A DNA stretch of 64,000 bases, from NCBI RefSeq assembly GCF_029028005.1, contig NZ_JAOTPO010000014.1:80184-144183 (forward strand). The letters are read 5' to 3'. The position numbers were made by a program, and so were the translations under genes. Under the pieces are notes generated by a model that was given only the letters and a program-made list of their open reading frames with translations, made no database searches and was not told where the DNA came from. Origin of the DNA: Alkalihalobacterium chitinilyticum (lineage in GTDB: Bacteria > Bacillota > Bacilli > Bacillales > Bacillaceae_F). This document shows positions 35,148 to 44,592 of this stretch, piece after piece; the first letter of the stretch is position 1; the number at the start of each line of letters is the position of its first letter.

Positions 35148-36524
35148 TTATAGATCGGGCATATACAAATCTGAAGTTCCTGATTTGACTAAACCTTCTA
35201 GTTCAAGGGCTAAAACCCATTGGTACATCTCTTCAGAAGTCATACCGAAGTCTGTATGAGTGACTTCGCTTGCTTCAAGAGCAGCGATCAATTCCTTTTC
35301 TTCATCTGTTAGTTCAAAGTCATGTTCATAGTCAAAATTGTCCGCCATAAGTTCCATCATATAATCTTCTAAAGCTAATTCAATTTGATAGCCTATATCA
35401 TCAAGTTCAGCTTCTGTAATTGCTTGGCGGTCTTTACCGTAGAAACTAAACTCAGTATCCACTCCATAAACATATTCACTGTTTACAGTTCCAGACATGT
35501 TAATCTTTTGGCCGTCTTCTTCAAAAGTAAGCGAGAAGTCGAATTTGCTCTCTTTAATGATATTTTTTTCGACTAAGAAGCTTCCAGTTAGAAGTAATGA
35601 CACATCTTCTAAATCCTTACTCGTGTCTTCCAAATCACGAATGGTTGTTTCAATATCTTGCTCGCCAGATTCTTCATATGCTGCTTTGGCTTCTTCATCT
35701 TTTTCTACTTCTTTCATGGCATATATAAGGGAGTCAAACAACAATTCTTCTTCTAAGCTTAGAGAAATCCAGTTGTCTTCTTCGGTAACGATTTCTTCTT
35801 CGCTGTTATCTTTCATATATTCCAGCATTTTTTCAAAAACAAAAGTATATAAGTAACGTTCATCGTCTTCACGGAACATTTTTCCGTCAATATCTAGAGG
35901 CTCCGTATATTTCTTCCCACGAATCGCATCTTCGATAATCGGTACAATGAAAGTATTTAATTCTGTTGAAACAAATTCTCCAATATCCTGCCCATCCGTG
36001 AAGTAAGCTAATTCTTCCTGTAGATCTGGAATGTTCGGTAAGATATTGTAAGAAATAATATCAATAATATCAGATGTGAAATTAACGTATGGATCTAGGT
36101 CAAATGCTATTTCATCATTATTTTCATCTATATAAAGTGAAAAGGGCATTTGCAAATCAATAGTTTCACCTTGAATGTCTCCTGAGATCCCATAGGTAGC
36201 ATTCATTTCCATCACTTTATTTTCACTGTCCCAAATCATTGAACTTGTTCCAGAGATATTTTTTAACAAGCTTTGCATGATTTCAAAGAAAATTTCTTCT
36301 TCTCCATACAAACCAAGCTCATGAGCATTCCAATCTACATCTACACTCATATTCATACCACTTGTTACTTGCACTTTGTCTTCTTCAGATAAATTAATAA
36401 TGGCACGAGCCAATTTAACTTCTGGCGATGATGAGAATGAATAAAATAAAATCCCACCAATAATTAAAATAAGCAGTGAACCAATCCCAATCCCAATTTT
36501 AGTACCTTTCGATTCCAATTCCAT
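35148..36524 (-). CDS. Unknown secreted/membrane-anchored acidic protein
   Basis: 458 aa from ATG 36524 (AAGGAGG just upstream at a short 3-5 nt spacing; TTG 36518 is an alternative). One N-terminal membrane helix (IGIGIGSLLILIIGGILFYSF), the rest extracytoplasmic and strongly acidic with alternating strands and helices (VTSGMNMSVDVDWN..., MIWDSENKVMEMNATYGISGDI). It resembles Bacillus DUF6583-like surface proteins in overall style, but I cannot confirm a family. Its own terminator follows. No operon partners. Confidence 0.7.
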   Translation of the reverse strand: MELESKGTKIGIGIGSLLILIIGGILFYSFSSSPEVKLARAIINLSEEDKVQVTSGMNMSVDVDWNAHELGLYGEEEIFFEIMQSLLKNISGTSSMIWDSENKVMEMNATYGISGDIQGETIDLQMPFSLYIDENNDEIAFDLDPYVNFTSDIIDIISYNILPNIPDLQEELAYFTDGQDIGEFVSTELNTFIVPIIEDAIRGKKYTEPLDIDGKMFREDDERYLYTFVFEKMLEYMKDNSEEEIVTEEDNWISLSLEEELLFDSLIYAMKEVEKDEEAKAAYEESGEQDIETTIRDLEDTSKDLEDVSLLLTGSFLVEKNIIKESKFDFSLTFEEDGQKINMSGTVNSEYVYGVDTEFSFYGKDRQAITEAELDDIGYQIELALEDYMMELMADNFDYEHDFELTDEEKELIAALEASEVTHTDFGMTSEEMYQWVLALELEGLVKSGTSDLYMPDL

Positions 36525-36798
36525 ATACCTCCTTGAATAATAAATATTGGAAATAATTACCCTAACCATTATTGCATAAAAAGGCTAGGTATAGGGAACT
36601 GTTTTTTCTGTTGGACTAGTTATAACTTAGTACCTATGTCGTTACATGATGAAGTTTGTTAGATTATGAGGTATAAAAATTTAGAAGTTTTTATGTGAAG
36701 TGGCAGGAAATAAACTAAATGTAGCGTATTTATATATTTGTGAAAATTTAGATAATTAAATCATCTTCTAAAAATTAGTAAGGAGCATCTCAAATAAA

Positions 36799-37692
36799 TT
36801 GAAAACAATCATTGAAATAAACACACCTTATGCCGCCTCTCATTTGTTAGAAAGATTATCTGCTGACCCACTGCATGTTGTCGATCGTATCAATCATGAG
36901 GTTAAAGTTCCGATTTATACTGAAAACAAAGTCGTGTCTGTTTCTTTTGAAAAAAACAATGGAGTAACGAGACTTACGATAACCGGCGATGTTGAAGATG
37001 AGGAGAAGGTTCTTGAAAAATTAAAGCAGATTTTTTTATGGGATGTCGATTTACAAGACATATCCGATCATTTTAAACATACGAAACTAGCACCTATATT
37101 TGATATATTTTATGGTACACCTATCGTTTGTGATTTTGATTTATATGGTTGTTTAATGAAAACGATTATTCATCAACAGTTGAACATGAAGTTTGCCCAT
37201 GAACTTACTTCTCGGTTTGTCAAAACGTTTGGGTTTGAAGTGGGTGGCGTTCCTTTTTATCCTGAACCCTCAGTTGTAAGCAAGCTAGAGCCCGAACAGC
37301 TGCGCCAATTACAGTTTAGTCAACGAAAAGCCGAGTATGTTATTGATACATCTAAGAAAATAGCAAACGGTGAACTGGATTTGGAAGCCTTTCATTTCAA
37401 AACAGATGAAGAGATTATCGAGAAGTTAGTAAAAATTCGCGGGATCGGTAAGTGGACTGCTGAAAACTTCTTATTATTTGGGTTAGGGCGTCCTAATTTA
37501 TTACCTGCCGCTGATATTGGAATTCAAAATGCACTAAAGCGACTGTATGATTTAGAAACAAAACCGAAGCTGGATCAAGTTTTAGATTTAGCAGCTGAAT
37601 GGGAGCCGTATTCAAGCTATGCGAGTCTATATTTATGGCTGAGTACTGAGCGTCCACAATTGGTAGAGGAAATTTACCAAAAAATAGAATGA
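36799..37692 (+). CDS. DNA-3-methyladenine glycosylase II (AlkA/YfjP-like)
   Basis: 297 aa base-excision glycosylase. N-terminal domain of AlkA type (about 1-90), then the helix-hairpin-helix GPD fold: IIHQQLNMKFAHELTSRF near 118, the hairpin KIRGIGKWTAENFLLFG (about 210-226) and catalytic Asp in LLPAADIGIQ. Removes alkylated purines. TTG 36799 is the only plausible start; AAGGAG upstream is at a rather long distance (about 13 nt). Confidence 0.9.
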   Translation: MKTIIEINTPYAASHLLERLSADPLHVVDRINHEVKVPIYTENKVVSVSFEKNNGVTRLTITGDVEDEEKVLEKLKQIFLWDVDLQDISDHFKHTKLAPIFDIFYGTPIVCDFDLYGCLMKTIIHQQLNMKFAHELTSRFVKTFGFEVGGVPFYPEPSVVSKLEPEQLRQLQFSQRKAEYVIDTSKKIANGELDLEAFHFKTDEEIIEKLVKIRGIGKWTAENFLLFGLGRPNLLPAADIGIQNALKRLYDLETKPKLDQVLDLAAEWEPYSSYASLYLWLSTERPQLVEEIYQKIE

Positions 37693-37774
37693 TACTAAAC
37701 CCTCGAACATAAAAATGTAAAGTGTGAAAAACTAGAAGTAAAACATTTAGTTTGACTCTAGTTTTATATAAAAA

Positions 37775-37786
37775 GTAAGCGCTTAC
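37775..37786 (+). promoter_or_regulatory. cre-like palindrome upstream of the acyl-CoA ligase
   Basis: GTAAGCGCTTAC, matching the CcpA cre core with one deviation at the outer T. It lies 163 nt before the ligase start in the 256-bp gap 37693-37948, which otherwise shows nothing. Confidence 0.45.
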
Positions 37787-37948
37787 AAATAGACCTACTG
37801 ATTACAACTTCATTCGTTTTTTAGTGATTACTAGTTTAGAAAATAAAAGCTACTAGAAGCAGCCTAATCTCAGAAACTATTCTTTCATACGTGTAATACG
37901 GCTCTAGCCGAATTATAAATATTTTAGGTTATTTAGGAGGCGTTTTTT

Positions 37949-39562
37949 ATGATGAATGTACCATTAAACATTTCTTCTATGATGGAAAGAGCAGAAAAGT
38001 ATTTTCCGAAAAAAGAAGTGGTTACGAGAACACCAGCAGGAAACAAACGACATACGTACCGTGAAATTGCTCAAAGAACGAGACGATTATCAAGTGCGTT
38101 ACAGAAGCTAGGTGTAGAGCAAGGTGACCGAGTAGGGACATTTGCATGGAACTCTAATCGTCATTTAGAAGCGTACTTTGGTATTCCAGGAATAGGGGCG
38201 GTACTACATACGATCAATATTCGTTTAGCTCCAGAGCATATTTCTTACATTGTAAACCACGCTGAAGATAAAGTACTTCTCATCGATAGTGACCTCCTGC
38301 CATTGGTAGAACGTGTGAAAGATAGTTTTAAAACCGTTCAAGCCTATGTCGTAATGACCGATGGAGAATTGCCGGAAACGAGTTTATCTCCAGTGTATTC
38401 GTATGAAGAATTATTAGCTGAGGGAGATCCAGAGTTTGAGTTTGTGAAAGATATTGATGAAAATTCTCCAGCAGGTATTTGTTATACATCAGCAACAACA
38501 GGAAATCCAAAAGGGGTCGTATATAGTCACCGTGGTATTTTTCTCCACAGTATGGCACTAGGAATGGCCGATACAGGAGGTCTGTCAGAGTCAGATCGTT
38601 GTATGGCTGTCGTTCCTATGTTCCACGCTAATGCTTGGGGAATGCCTTTTATCGCTACTTGGCTAGGTTCGACTCAAGTGATGCCAGGTGCACAGTTTAC
38701 TCCGAAAGTTCTAGCAGAGCTTATAGAGAGTGAAAAAATAACAGTAACCGCAGGTGTTCCAACAATTTGGCTCGGTCTCCTTAAGGAGCTTGAGACGGGT
38801 GAATACGATACGAGCAGCTTAAGAGCAGTTCTTTGCGGTGGTTCAGCAGCACCTCCTTCTATGATTAAGGCGTTTGAAGTGAAGTACGGAATTCCGTTCT
38901 TACATGCCTATGGAATGACGGAAACGAGCCCGCTCGTCAGCGTTTCTAGGTTAAAAAGCTATGAAACGGATTTACCGGAAGAAGAAAAGTTATCTATTCG
39001 TGCAAAACAAGGTCTTGTCGTGCCAGGACTTGAGGTAAAAATCGTCGGTAAAGACGGTGAAGTGAAAATGGATGGAGAAGAGATGGGTGAACTTCTCATT
39101 CGTGGACCTTGGATTGCCAGCGAGTATTACAACGATGAAAGGAGTAAAGATGCCTTTTATGACGGATGGCTGCATACAGGTGATGTAGCAACAATGGATG
39201 AAGAAGGGGTCATCAAGCTCGTTGACCGTACAAAGGATTTAATTAAAAGTGGTGGAGAGTGGATCTCTTCTGTAGATTTAGAAAATGGTATTATGGCGCA
39301 TGAAGCTGTATTTGAAGCTGCAGTAATTGCGATCCCACACCAAGAATGGCAAGAGCGACCGCTAGCATGCGTTGTTCTTCATGACCAATTCAAAGATAAA
39401 GTATCTAAAGATGATATTATGGACTTCTTACGTCCGCAATTTGCCAAATGGTGGTTGCCAGACGATGTGGTCTTTTTAGATGAAATTCCGAAGACTTCAG
39501 TTGGTAAATTCCTAAAAAGAGCATTGCGTGATCAGCTGAAAGAGCATTATCAAATTCAATAA
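37949..39562 (+). CDS. Long/medium-chain fatty acid-CoA ligase
   Basis: 537 aa AMP-forming acyl-CoA synthetase. ATG 37949 follows AGGAGG at 8 nt. Motifs: P-loop YTSATTGNPKGVVYSHRG (about 177-194), YGMTETSP, DGWLHTGDVATMDEEG, the hinge VDRTKDLIKSGGEWIS, and the catalytic C-terminal Lys in PKTSVGKFLKRALR. Activates fatty acids for degradation or lipid synthesis. The wording resembles the AlkK-type medium-chain group. Stands alone with a possible cre site, suggesting catabolite control. Confidence 0.92.
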   Translation: MMNVPLNISSMMERAEKYFPKKEVVTRTPAGNKRHTYREIAQRTRRLSSALQKLGVEQGDRVGTFAWNSNRHLEAYFGIPGIGAVLHTINIRLAPEHISYIVNHAEDKVLLIDSDLLPLVERVKDSFKTVQAYVVMTDGELPETSLSPVYSYEELLAEGDPEFEFVKDIDENSPAGICYTSATTGNPKGVVYSHRGIFLHSMALGMADTGGLSESDRCMAVVPMFHANAWGMPFIATWLGSTQVMPGAQFTPKVLAELIESEKITVTAGVPTIWLGLLKELETGEYDTSSLRAVLCGGSAAPPSMIKAFEVKYGIPFLHAYGMTETSPLVSVSRLKSYETDLPEEEKLSIRAKQGLVVPGLEVKIVGKDGEVKMDGEEMGELLIRGPWIASEYYNDERSKDAFYDGWLHTGDVATMDEEGVIKLVDRTKDLIKSGGEWISSVDLENGIMAHEAVFEAAVIAIPHQEWQERPLACVVLHDQFKDKVSKDDIMDFLRPQFAKWWLPDDVVFLDEIPKTSVGKFLKRALRDQLKEHYQIQ

Positions 39563-39602
39563 GACTGTAAAATTAGAAAAAATTCGGACCATAAACCGTT
39601 CA

Positions 39603-39630
39603 CGGAGCCAAGCACATGCTTGGCTCTTAG
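39603..39630 (+). terminator. Terminator-like hairpin after the acyl-CoA ligase
   Basis: Perfect 10-bp stem GAGCCAAGCA / TGCTTGGCTC, weak T run (TTAGTGGTTT); a longer imperfect stem extends it. Confidence 0.6.
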
Positions 39631-39747
39631 TGGTTTGCGAAGAAATAATTAATTTATTTCTTTACCATTTGTGTACAATTGGTAAAATAAAAGTAAAGGT
39701 TTGTAAAATTATCCAACCCATAATTTTGGATCATGGAGTGTGTTTAG

Positions 39748-40371
39748 TTGATAGCGGTCTATGTTTATTTAGGAGTATTAGTCTTACTATTAATTGGAGA
39801 ATTTATAAAGTCGATCAGTTTGAATAAAAATAACGGGGTATTTGTTCAATCGAAGTTTTCAATATGGCTCTCGATCCTGCCTACGTTACTTGTTTTTCCT
39901 CTACAAGAAGGGCTGGATGATCAGTTTCTTTTAACCATGTATATTGTGGTTATTGGTGTTTCACTTTTGTTTTTATTAATGAAAATAGCTAATATTGGCT
40001 ATATTACAATTTATAAATCAACTGGGCATCGAACAGCAGATGTCATTCGGAAAGTTTTACAAGCTAGACATATCAGCTTCACTGAAAAAGAGCATACCAT
40101 TGATTACTGTGAAATTACATTTACATTACCTGACAACCAATTAATGATTAGTGTAGAATGGACGGAATCAGAAAGTGTTTTTACAACGGTGAAGGTTCAT
40201 TTTAAAAAAGCTTGGAAATACCCAGATGCTGAAGTTTTAAGAGAAGATATTGTTGAACAGTTACGTTTAGACTTAGGGGACAGGTCCTTTTCAACAAAAG
40301 TATGGCTTCAAATTGCCGGTGTAGTCACGGGTTTAACGGCGTTAATGACGTTTTTACTTCTAGTTAATTAA
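39748..40371 (+). CDS. Unknown membrane protein
   Basis: 207 aa from TTG 39748 (ATGGAG upstream). Three N-terminal membrane helices (about 2-18, 35-50 and 55-75), a cytoplasmic domain (about 85-180, with VIRKVLQARHISFTEKEHTIDYCEITFTLPD), and one C-terminal helix (VWLQIAGVVTGLTALMTFLLL). No named family recognised. The next membrane gene is 112 nt downstream. Confidence 0.7.
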   Translation: MIAVYVYLGVLVLLLIGEFIKSISLNKNNGVFVQSKFSIWLSILPTLLVFPLQEGLDDQFLLTMYIVVIGVSLLFLLMKIANIGYITIYKSTGHRTADVIRKVLQARHISFTEKEHTIDYCEITFTLPDNQLMISVEWTESESVFTTVKVHFKKAWKYPDAEVLREDIVEQLRLDLGDRSFSTKVWLQIAGVVTGLTALMTFLLLVN

Positions 40372-40483
40372 ACGTTTATTTAATAGGTTCGGAAAGAAAT
40401 TTATTAAATAATTGCAAAATCACTCATAGAAATTAAAAATTGCACATAATAACAGGAAAATCTTTAATAAAGAGGGATTAGTA

Positions 40484-40867
40484 ATGTTACTATCAAACGG
40501 TGTAATTAACACAATTTCAGTATCGGCTGCTTTAATATCGATGATCCTTGTGTTGCTCCTGCAATGGAATATTGAAAAGGAAACGAAAGAACGGAAGCTG
40601 TCACTTTTCTTTCATTGTATTAATGCACTCGTCATGCTTATGTTTTACAGCACGTCACAATTAGCATTGTATGGATCCGTTTCAACATACAGTGACCACG
40701 GTGGTTTTGCTCGTGTTTTATTAGAGGCGCTCGTGTTCCCAATTCCTTTTATTGCGATTACTTATGTTCTAGCAGCTGTCACGTACCGGAATTTTGTCCG
40801 TCCCTATGTAAAAGTAAAGGGATCAAATTTGGTAGTGTTAAAACGCAGACGAAGATGGAGAATATAG
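40484..40867 (+). CDS. Unknown small membrane protein
   Basis: 127 aa, ATG behind AAAGAGGG. Three to four hydrophobic segments (about 8-25, 41-58 and 82-102) and a very basic C-terminal end (LKRRRRWRI). No family recognised. Confidence 0.65.
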   Translation: MLLSNGVINTISVSAALISMILVLLLQWNIEKETKERKLSLFFHCINALVMLMFYSTSQLALYGSVSTYSDHGGFARVLLEALVFPIPFIAITYVLAAVTYRNFVRPYVKVKGSNLVVLKRRRRWRI

Positions 40868-40969
40868 AAAGGTACTATGGCTCAGCTAAATAAAAATAGT
40901 TGTTGGAAGGATATGACGAAAGACAAAAGTATACTTTCCCTAGTAGTAAAATAAAAACGCAGCCCTTCT

Positions 40970-41022
40970 TAAACTGCACCTTAATTGTTAGTACTCACTG
41001 ACAGTTGAGGTGCAGTTTTTTT
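40970..41022 (+). terminator. Terminator after the small membrane protein
   Basis: Stem AACTGCACCT / AGGTGCAGTT with a 26-nt loop, followed by TTTTTTATTG. Confidence 0.75.
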
Positions 41023-41106
41023 ATTGTTCAATCAATGTCCGTTTAAGGTGCGTCGGATGGGGAATTGCTACACTTTTCTGGATTTAATATAGCACCTAAA
41101 AAACAA

Positions 41107-41135
41107 TTGACACATTTGTATATACAAGCTACTAT
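41107..41135 (+). promoter_or_regulatory. SigA promoter of the trehalose operon
   Basis: TTGACA at 41107-41112, 17-bp spacer, TACTAT at 41130-41135. The first TreR operator fills the spacer. Confidence 0.7.
41116..41127 (+). promoter_or_regulatory. TreR operator 1
   Basis: TTGTATATACAA, identical to the palindrome bound by B. subtilis TreR; lies between -35 and -10. Confidence 0.9.
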
Positions 41136-41150
41136 TTCGTTATAGCTATC

Positions 41151-41162
41151 TTGTATATACAA
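41151..41162 (+). promoter_or_regulatory. TreR operator 2
   Basis: Second exact TTGTATATACAA, 35 bp downstream of the first, flanked by C and G (extended 14-bp palindrome). It sits just after the predicted transcription start. Confidence 0.9.
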
Positions 41163-41295
41163 GTTTCATGAAAGCGTATTTTTGGGTGATTTATCCATAT
41201 TACATAAAGTACCTCAAAACTAGAATAAGATACTGTTGTGGTGAAACATTAAATGGTAGGAATAATAGGATAGATCCTCATTTTTAATTTCGAAA

Positions 41296-41309
41296 TGAAA
41301 ACGATATCA
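41296..41309 (+). promoter_or_regulatory. cre (CcpA site) before treP
   Basis: TGAAAACGATATCA fits the cre consensus fully; it is 20 nt before the treP start in the transcribed leader, where CcpA would act as a roadblock. Confidence 0.8.
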
Positions 41310-41328
41310 ATCTAAAGGAGAGTTGGTT

Positions 41329-42744
41329 ATGGCCGATGTTAACAGACAAGCCGTCGAAGAAATAATTGAAGCCATTGGCGGAAAAGAAAACATTGCTTCT
41401 GCCAGTCATTGTGTAACCCGTTTACGATTTGCGTTAAACGACGAAAGTAAAGTCGATCAAGAAAAGTTAAGTAATATTGATATGGTAAAAGGGTCATTCT
41501 CAACAAACGGCCAATTCCAAGTTATTATTGGACAAGGTCTTGTAGACAAAGTGTATAAAGAGCTCGTCAATATAACGGGGATTGGAGAAGCGTCAAAGGA
41601 TGATACGAAGAGTGCCGCGGAGAAAAACTTAAATCCGCTTCAACGTGCAATTAAAACGTTAGCTGACATTTTTATTCCTATTCTACCGGCCATCGTTACA
41701 GCTGGTTTATTAATGGGGCTTAACAATGTTCTTACGGCTCCAGACATTTTCTATACTGGACAAGGAATTGTTGATGTTCATGAACAATGGGCCGATTTTG
41801 CTGGAATAATTAATTTAATTGCAAATACCGCCTTCGTGTTCCTCCCAGGTTTGATTGGTTGGTCCGCTGTAAAACGTTTCGGCGGTAATCCATTACTCGG
41901 TATTGTTCTAGGATTAATGCTCGTTCACCCTGATTTATTGAATGCATGGGCATACGGGGCAGCTTTAGAAGCGGGCGAAATTCCGTACTGGAACTTGTTT
42001 GGATTAGAAATTGCGAAGTTAGGTTATCAAGGGCAGGTACTTCCGATCCTTGTTGCATCCTACGTGTTGGCCAAAATGGAATTAGCACTAAACAAACGGG
42101 TTCCTGATACCATCAAGCTTTTAGTCGTAGCACCTGTTGCCTTGCTTGTTACTGGTTTTATTGCATTCGTTGCGATTGGACCTGTTACTTTTACAATTGG
42201 TAACTGGATAACAGATCTTTTTGTTTGGACTTTTGGAAACTTTGCAGCCATTGGTGGTTTACTCTACGGGGCAATTTACGCACCGCTAGTTATTACAGGT
42301 ATGCACCATACGTTCTTAGCCGTTGATTTACAGTTAATCGGCAGCATTGGTGGAACATTCTTATGGCCGATTGTTGCTCTTTCTAATATCGCACAAGGTT
42401 CAGCGGCATTAGCGATGTACTTTGCAACAAAAGAAGATAAATTAAAAGGGTTATCATTATCATCATCCATATCAGCATACTTAGGAATTACCGAACCGGC
42501 GATGTTTGGGGTTAACTTACGATTTAGGTATCCATTCATTTGCGCAATTATCGGTGCCGCCACGGCAGGTATGTTTATTACGATTAGTAACGTTATTGCA
42601 CCGTCTATCGGTGTAGGTGGTCTGCCTGCATTCTTCTCTATTGTTGCTGATAAATGGGTACCTTTCTTTATCGGTATGGGAATTGCAATCATCATTCCGT
42701 TTACATTAACGTATTTTTATGCAAAATATAAAAAGCTACAGTAG
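41329..42744 (+). CDS. treP: PTS trehalose-specific EIIBC component
   Basis: 471 aa membrane permease that imports and phosphorylates trehalose. ATG 41329 follows AAAGGAG at 8 nt. EIIB domain first, with phosphorylated Cys28 in SASHCVTRLRF, then an EIIC domain with about ten helices (AIKTLADIFIPILPAIVTAGLLMGLNN, GMHHTFLAVDLQLIGSIGGTFLWP, SAYLGITEPAMFGVNLRF). No EIIA domain, as in B. subtilis TreP, so it depends on an EIIA made elsewhere. First gene of the operon treP-glucosidase-treA-treR. Confidence 0.95.
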   Translation: MADVNRQAVEEIIEAIGGKENIASASHCVTRLRFALNDESKVDQEKLSNIDMVKGSFSTNGQFQVIIGQGLVDKVYKELVNITGIGEASKDDTKSAAEKNLNPLQRAIKTLADIFIPILPAIVTAGLLMGLNNVLTAPDIFYTGQGIVDVHEQWADFAGIINLIANTAFVFLPGLIGWSAVKRFGGNPLLGIVLGLMLVHPDLLNAWAYGAALEAGEIPYWNLFGLEIAKLGYQGQVLPILVASYVLAKMELALNKRVPDTIKLLVVAPVALLVTGFIAFVAIGPVTFTIGNWITDLFVWTFGNFAAIGGLLYGAIYAPLVITGMHHTFLAVDLQLIGSIGGTFLWPIVALSNIAQGSAALAMYFATKEDKLKGLSLSSSISAYLGITEPAMFGVNLRFRYPFICAIIGAATAGMFITISNVIAPSIGVGGLPAFFSIVADKWVPFFIGMGIAIIIPFTLTYFYAKYKKLQ

Positions 42745-42795
42745 TAGGGTCAAATAAAAATAGGAAACCTCGTATCACATTTACTAAATACAAAA

Positions 42796-42836
42796 AAATA
42801 CCATTGGTTTGCCACACTGCAGCCAATGGTATTTTT
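42796..42836 (+). terminator. Intra-operon hairpin between treP and the first GH13 gene
   Basis: Perfect 12-bp stem AAATACCATTGG / CCAATGGTATTT followed by TTCAAC. Probably a partial terminator or mRNA stabiliser that lowers expression of the hydrolases relative to treP. Confidence 0.65.
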
Positions 42837-42914
42837 CAACATATGAGCAATTTTTTTAGACAGACAAAATGAAGATTAGCACTTGCGCAGAAGTTAAGGT
42901 GGTGGAGGTTAGTG

Positions 42915-44579
42915 ATGCAAAAAGCATGGTGGAAAGAAAGTGTTGTTTATCAAGTGTATCCTCGAAGCTTTATGGATTCGAATGGTGATGGAATCGGCGA
43001 TCTTCAAGGAATGATTTCGAAGCTTGATTATTTAAAAGAACTTGGCATTGATGTGATTTGGCTCTCACCTGTCTATCGGTCACCAAATGATGATAATGGT
43101 TATGATATTAGCGATTATCAAGACATTATGGATGAATTTGGAACGATGAAAGATTGGGAACAACTTTTAAAAGAAGTACATAATCGTGGCATGAAATTAA
43201 TTATGGACCTTGTTGTTAATCATAGTTCAGATGAGCATAAATGGTTTGTTGAAGCAAGGTCTTCAAAAGCGAATAAATATCGAGATTATTATATATGGAG
43301 ATCTGGAAAAGATGGAAAGGAACCAAATAACTGGGGTTCCAACTTTGGTGGTTCGGCTTGGGAATATGATGAACAGACGGATGATTACTTTTTACATCTT
43401 TTCTCTAAAAAGCAGCCTGATTTAAACTGGGAAAATCCTGTAGTGCGAAAAGAGATTTATCAAATGATGACGTGGTGGCTAGAAAAGGGAATTGACGGCT
43501 TCCGAATGGACGTTATTAATTTTATTAGTAAAGTGGAAGGGTTGCCGGATGACGAAGTAAAACCAGGTAAAAAATATGCTTCAGGTAGTAAATACTATCG
43601 GAACGGTCCGAAAATTCACGACTACTTACAAGAAATGAATAAGGAAGTGCTCTCGCAGTATGACATCATGACGGTCGGGGAAATGCCAGGAGTAACACCC
43701 GAGTTAGCTAAGCTTTATACGGATGATGATCGACACGAATTGAATATGATCTTCCAATTTGAGCATATGGGACTCGACAATGGTGCAAACGGCAAGTGGG
43801 ATTTAAAAGAACTTCACCTGAAGGACTTAAAGGCCAACTTGTCCAAATGGCAAACGGAACTCGAGCATAGTGGATGGAACAGCTTATATTTTAACAATCA
43901 CGATCAGCCTAGGTCCGTTTCTCGGTTTGGAGATGATAAACAATATCACCGTGAATCTGCAACGATGCTTGCCACTTTACTACATATGATGAAAGGGACA
44001 CCCTATATCTATCAAGGCGAAGAATTTGGAATGACGAATGTTTCCTTTGCCTCGATTGATGATTACCGGGATATTGAAACGTTAAATTTTTACGCTGAGG
44101 CAAAAGAACAGGGCCAGTCGGAAGAGCAAATCATGGCTAGTATTTATGAAAAAAGCCGTGACAATGCAAGAACCCCGGTTCAGTGGGACGATAGTGATAA
44201 CGCGGGTTTTACTTCAGGAGAACCATGGATACAAGTAAATCCTAATTATAAAAAAGTGAATGCCAAACAAGCGATGGAAGATCCAGGTTCAATCTTTCAT
44301 TTTTATAGAAAATTAATTCAGCTAAGAAAGCAATATGAGGTTGTCGTTTACGGCTCATATCATTTACTTCTTGAAGATCATCCTGAGGTTTTTGCTTACA
44401 AACGAACGCTAGGTCATCAAGAGTTATATGTCATTTGTAACTTTTATGGTAAACCTGCGACAATTGATCTCGATAAAGTAAGCGGAGGCCAGTTGCTAAT
44501 CAGTAATTATAAAGAAACAGAAACTAAGGAATTAAGACCATATGAAGCTAGAGTCTATTTGGTAGAAAATCAACGTTGA
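42915..44579 (+). CDS. GH13 alpha-glucosidase, oligo-1,6-glucosidase-like
   Basis: 554 aa from ATG 42915 (GGTGGAGG upstream). GH13 catalytic pattern: DLVVNHSSDEH, GFRMDVINF (nucleophile Asp), VGEMPG (acid Glu), FNNHDQPR (third Asp). The regions around them (DVINFISKVEGLPDD) match oligo-1,6-glucosidase/isomaltase (MalL) more than trehalose-6-phosphate hydrolase, while the next gene is a clear TreA. So the operon likely handles isomaltose-type oligosaccharides as well. It ends 13 nt before treA. A second trehalose-phosphate hydrolase cannot be excluded. Confidence 0.85.
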   Translation: MQKAWWKESVVYQVYPRSFMDSNGDGIGDLQGMISKLDYLKELGIDVIWLSPVYRSPNDDNGYDISDYQDIMDEFGTMKDWEQLLKEVHNRGMKLIMDLVVNHSSDEHKWFVEARSSKANKYRDYYIWRSGKDGKEPNNWGSNFGGSAWEYDEQTDDYFLHLFSKKQPDLNWENPVVRKEIYQMMTWWLEKGIDGFRMDVINFISKVEGLPDDEVKPGKKYASGSKYYRNGPKIHDYLQEMNKEVLSQYDIMTVGEMPGVTPELAKLYTDDDRHELNMIFQFEHMGLDNGANGKWDLKELHLKDLKANLSKWQTELEHSGWNSLYFNNHDQPRSVSRFGDDKQYHRESATMLATLLHMMKGTPYIYQGEEFGMTNVSFASIDDYRDIETLNFYAEAKEQGQSEEQIMASIYEKSRDNARTPVQWDDSDNAGFTSGEPWIQVNPNYKKVNAKQAMEDPGSIFHFYRKLIQLRKQYEVVVYGSYHLLLEDHPEVFAYKRTLGHQELYVICNFYGKPATIDLDKVSGGQLLISNYKETETKELRPYEARVYLVENQR

Positions 44580-44592
44580 GGATGGTGCAGCA

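Noticed and set aside
41107..41135. Riboswitch or T-box before the trehalose operon
   Set aside because: The leader is explained by TreR operators, promoter and cre; no conserved aptamer or T-box sequence is visible.
42276..42695. 139-residue minus-strand ORF (with 41810-42088 and 42060-42251)
   Set aside because: Antisense shadows of treP; no start signals.
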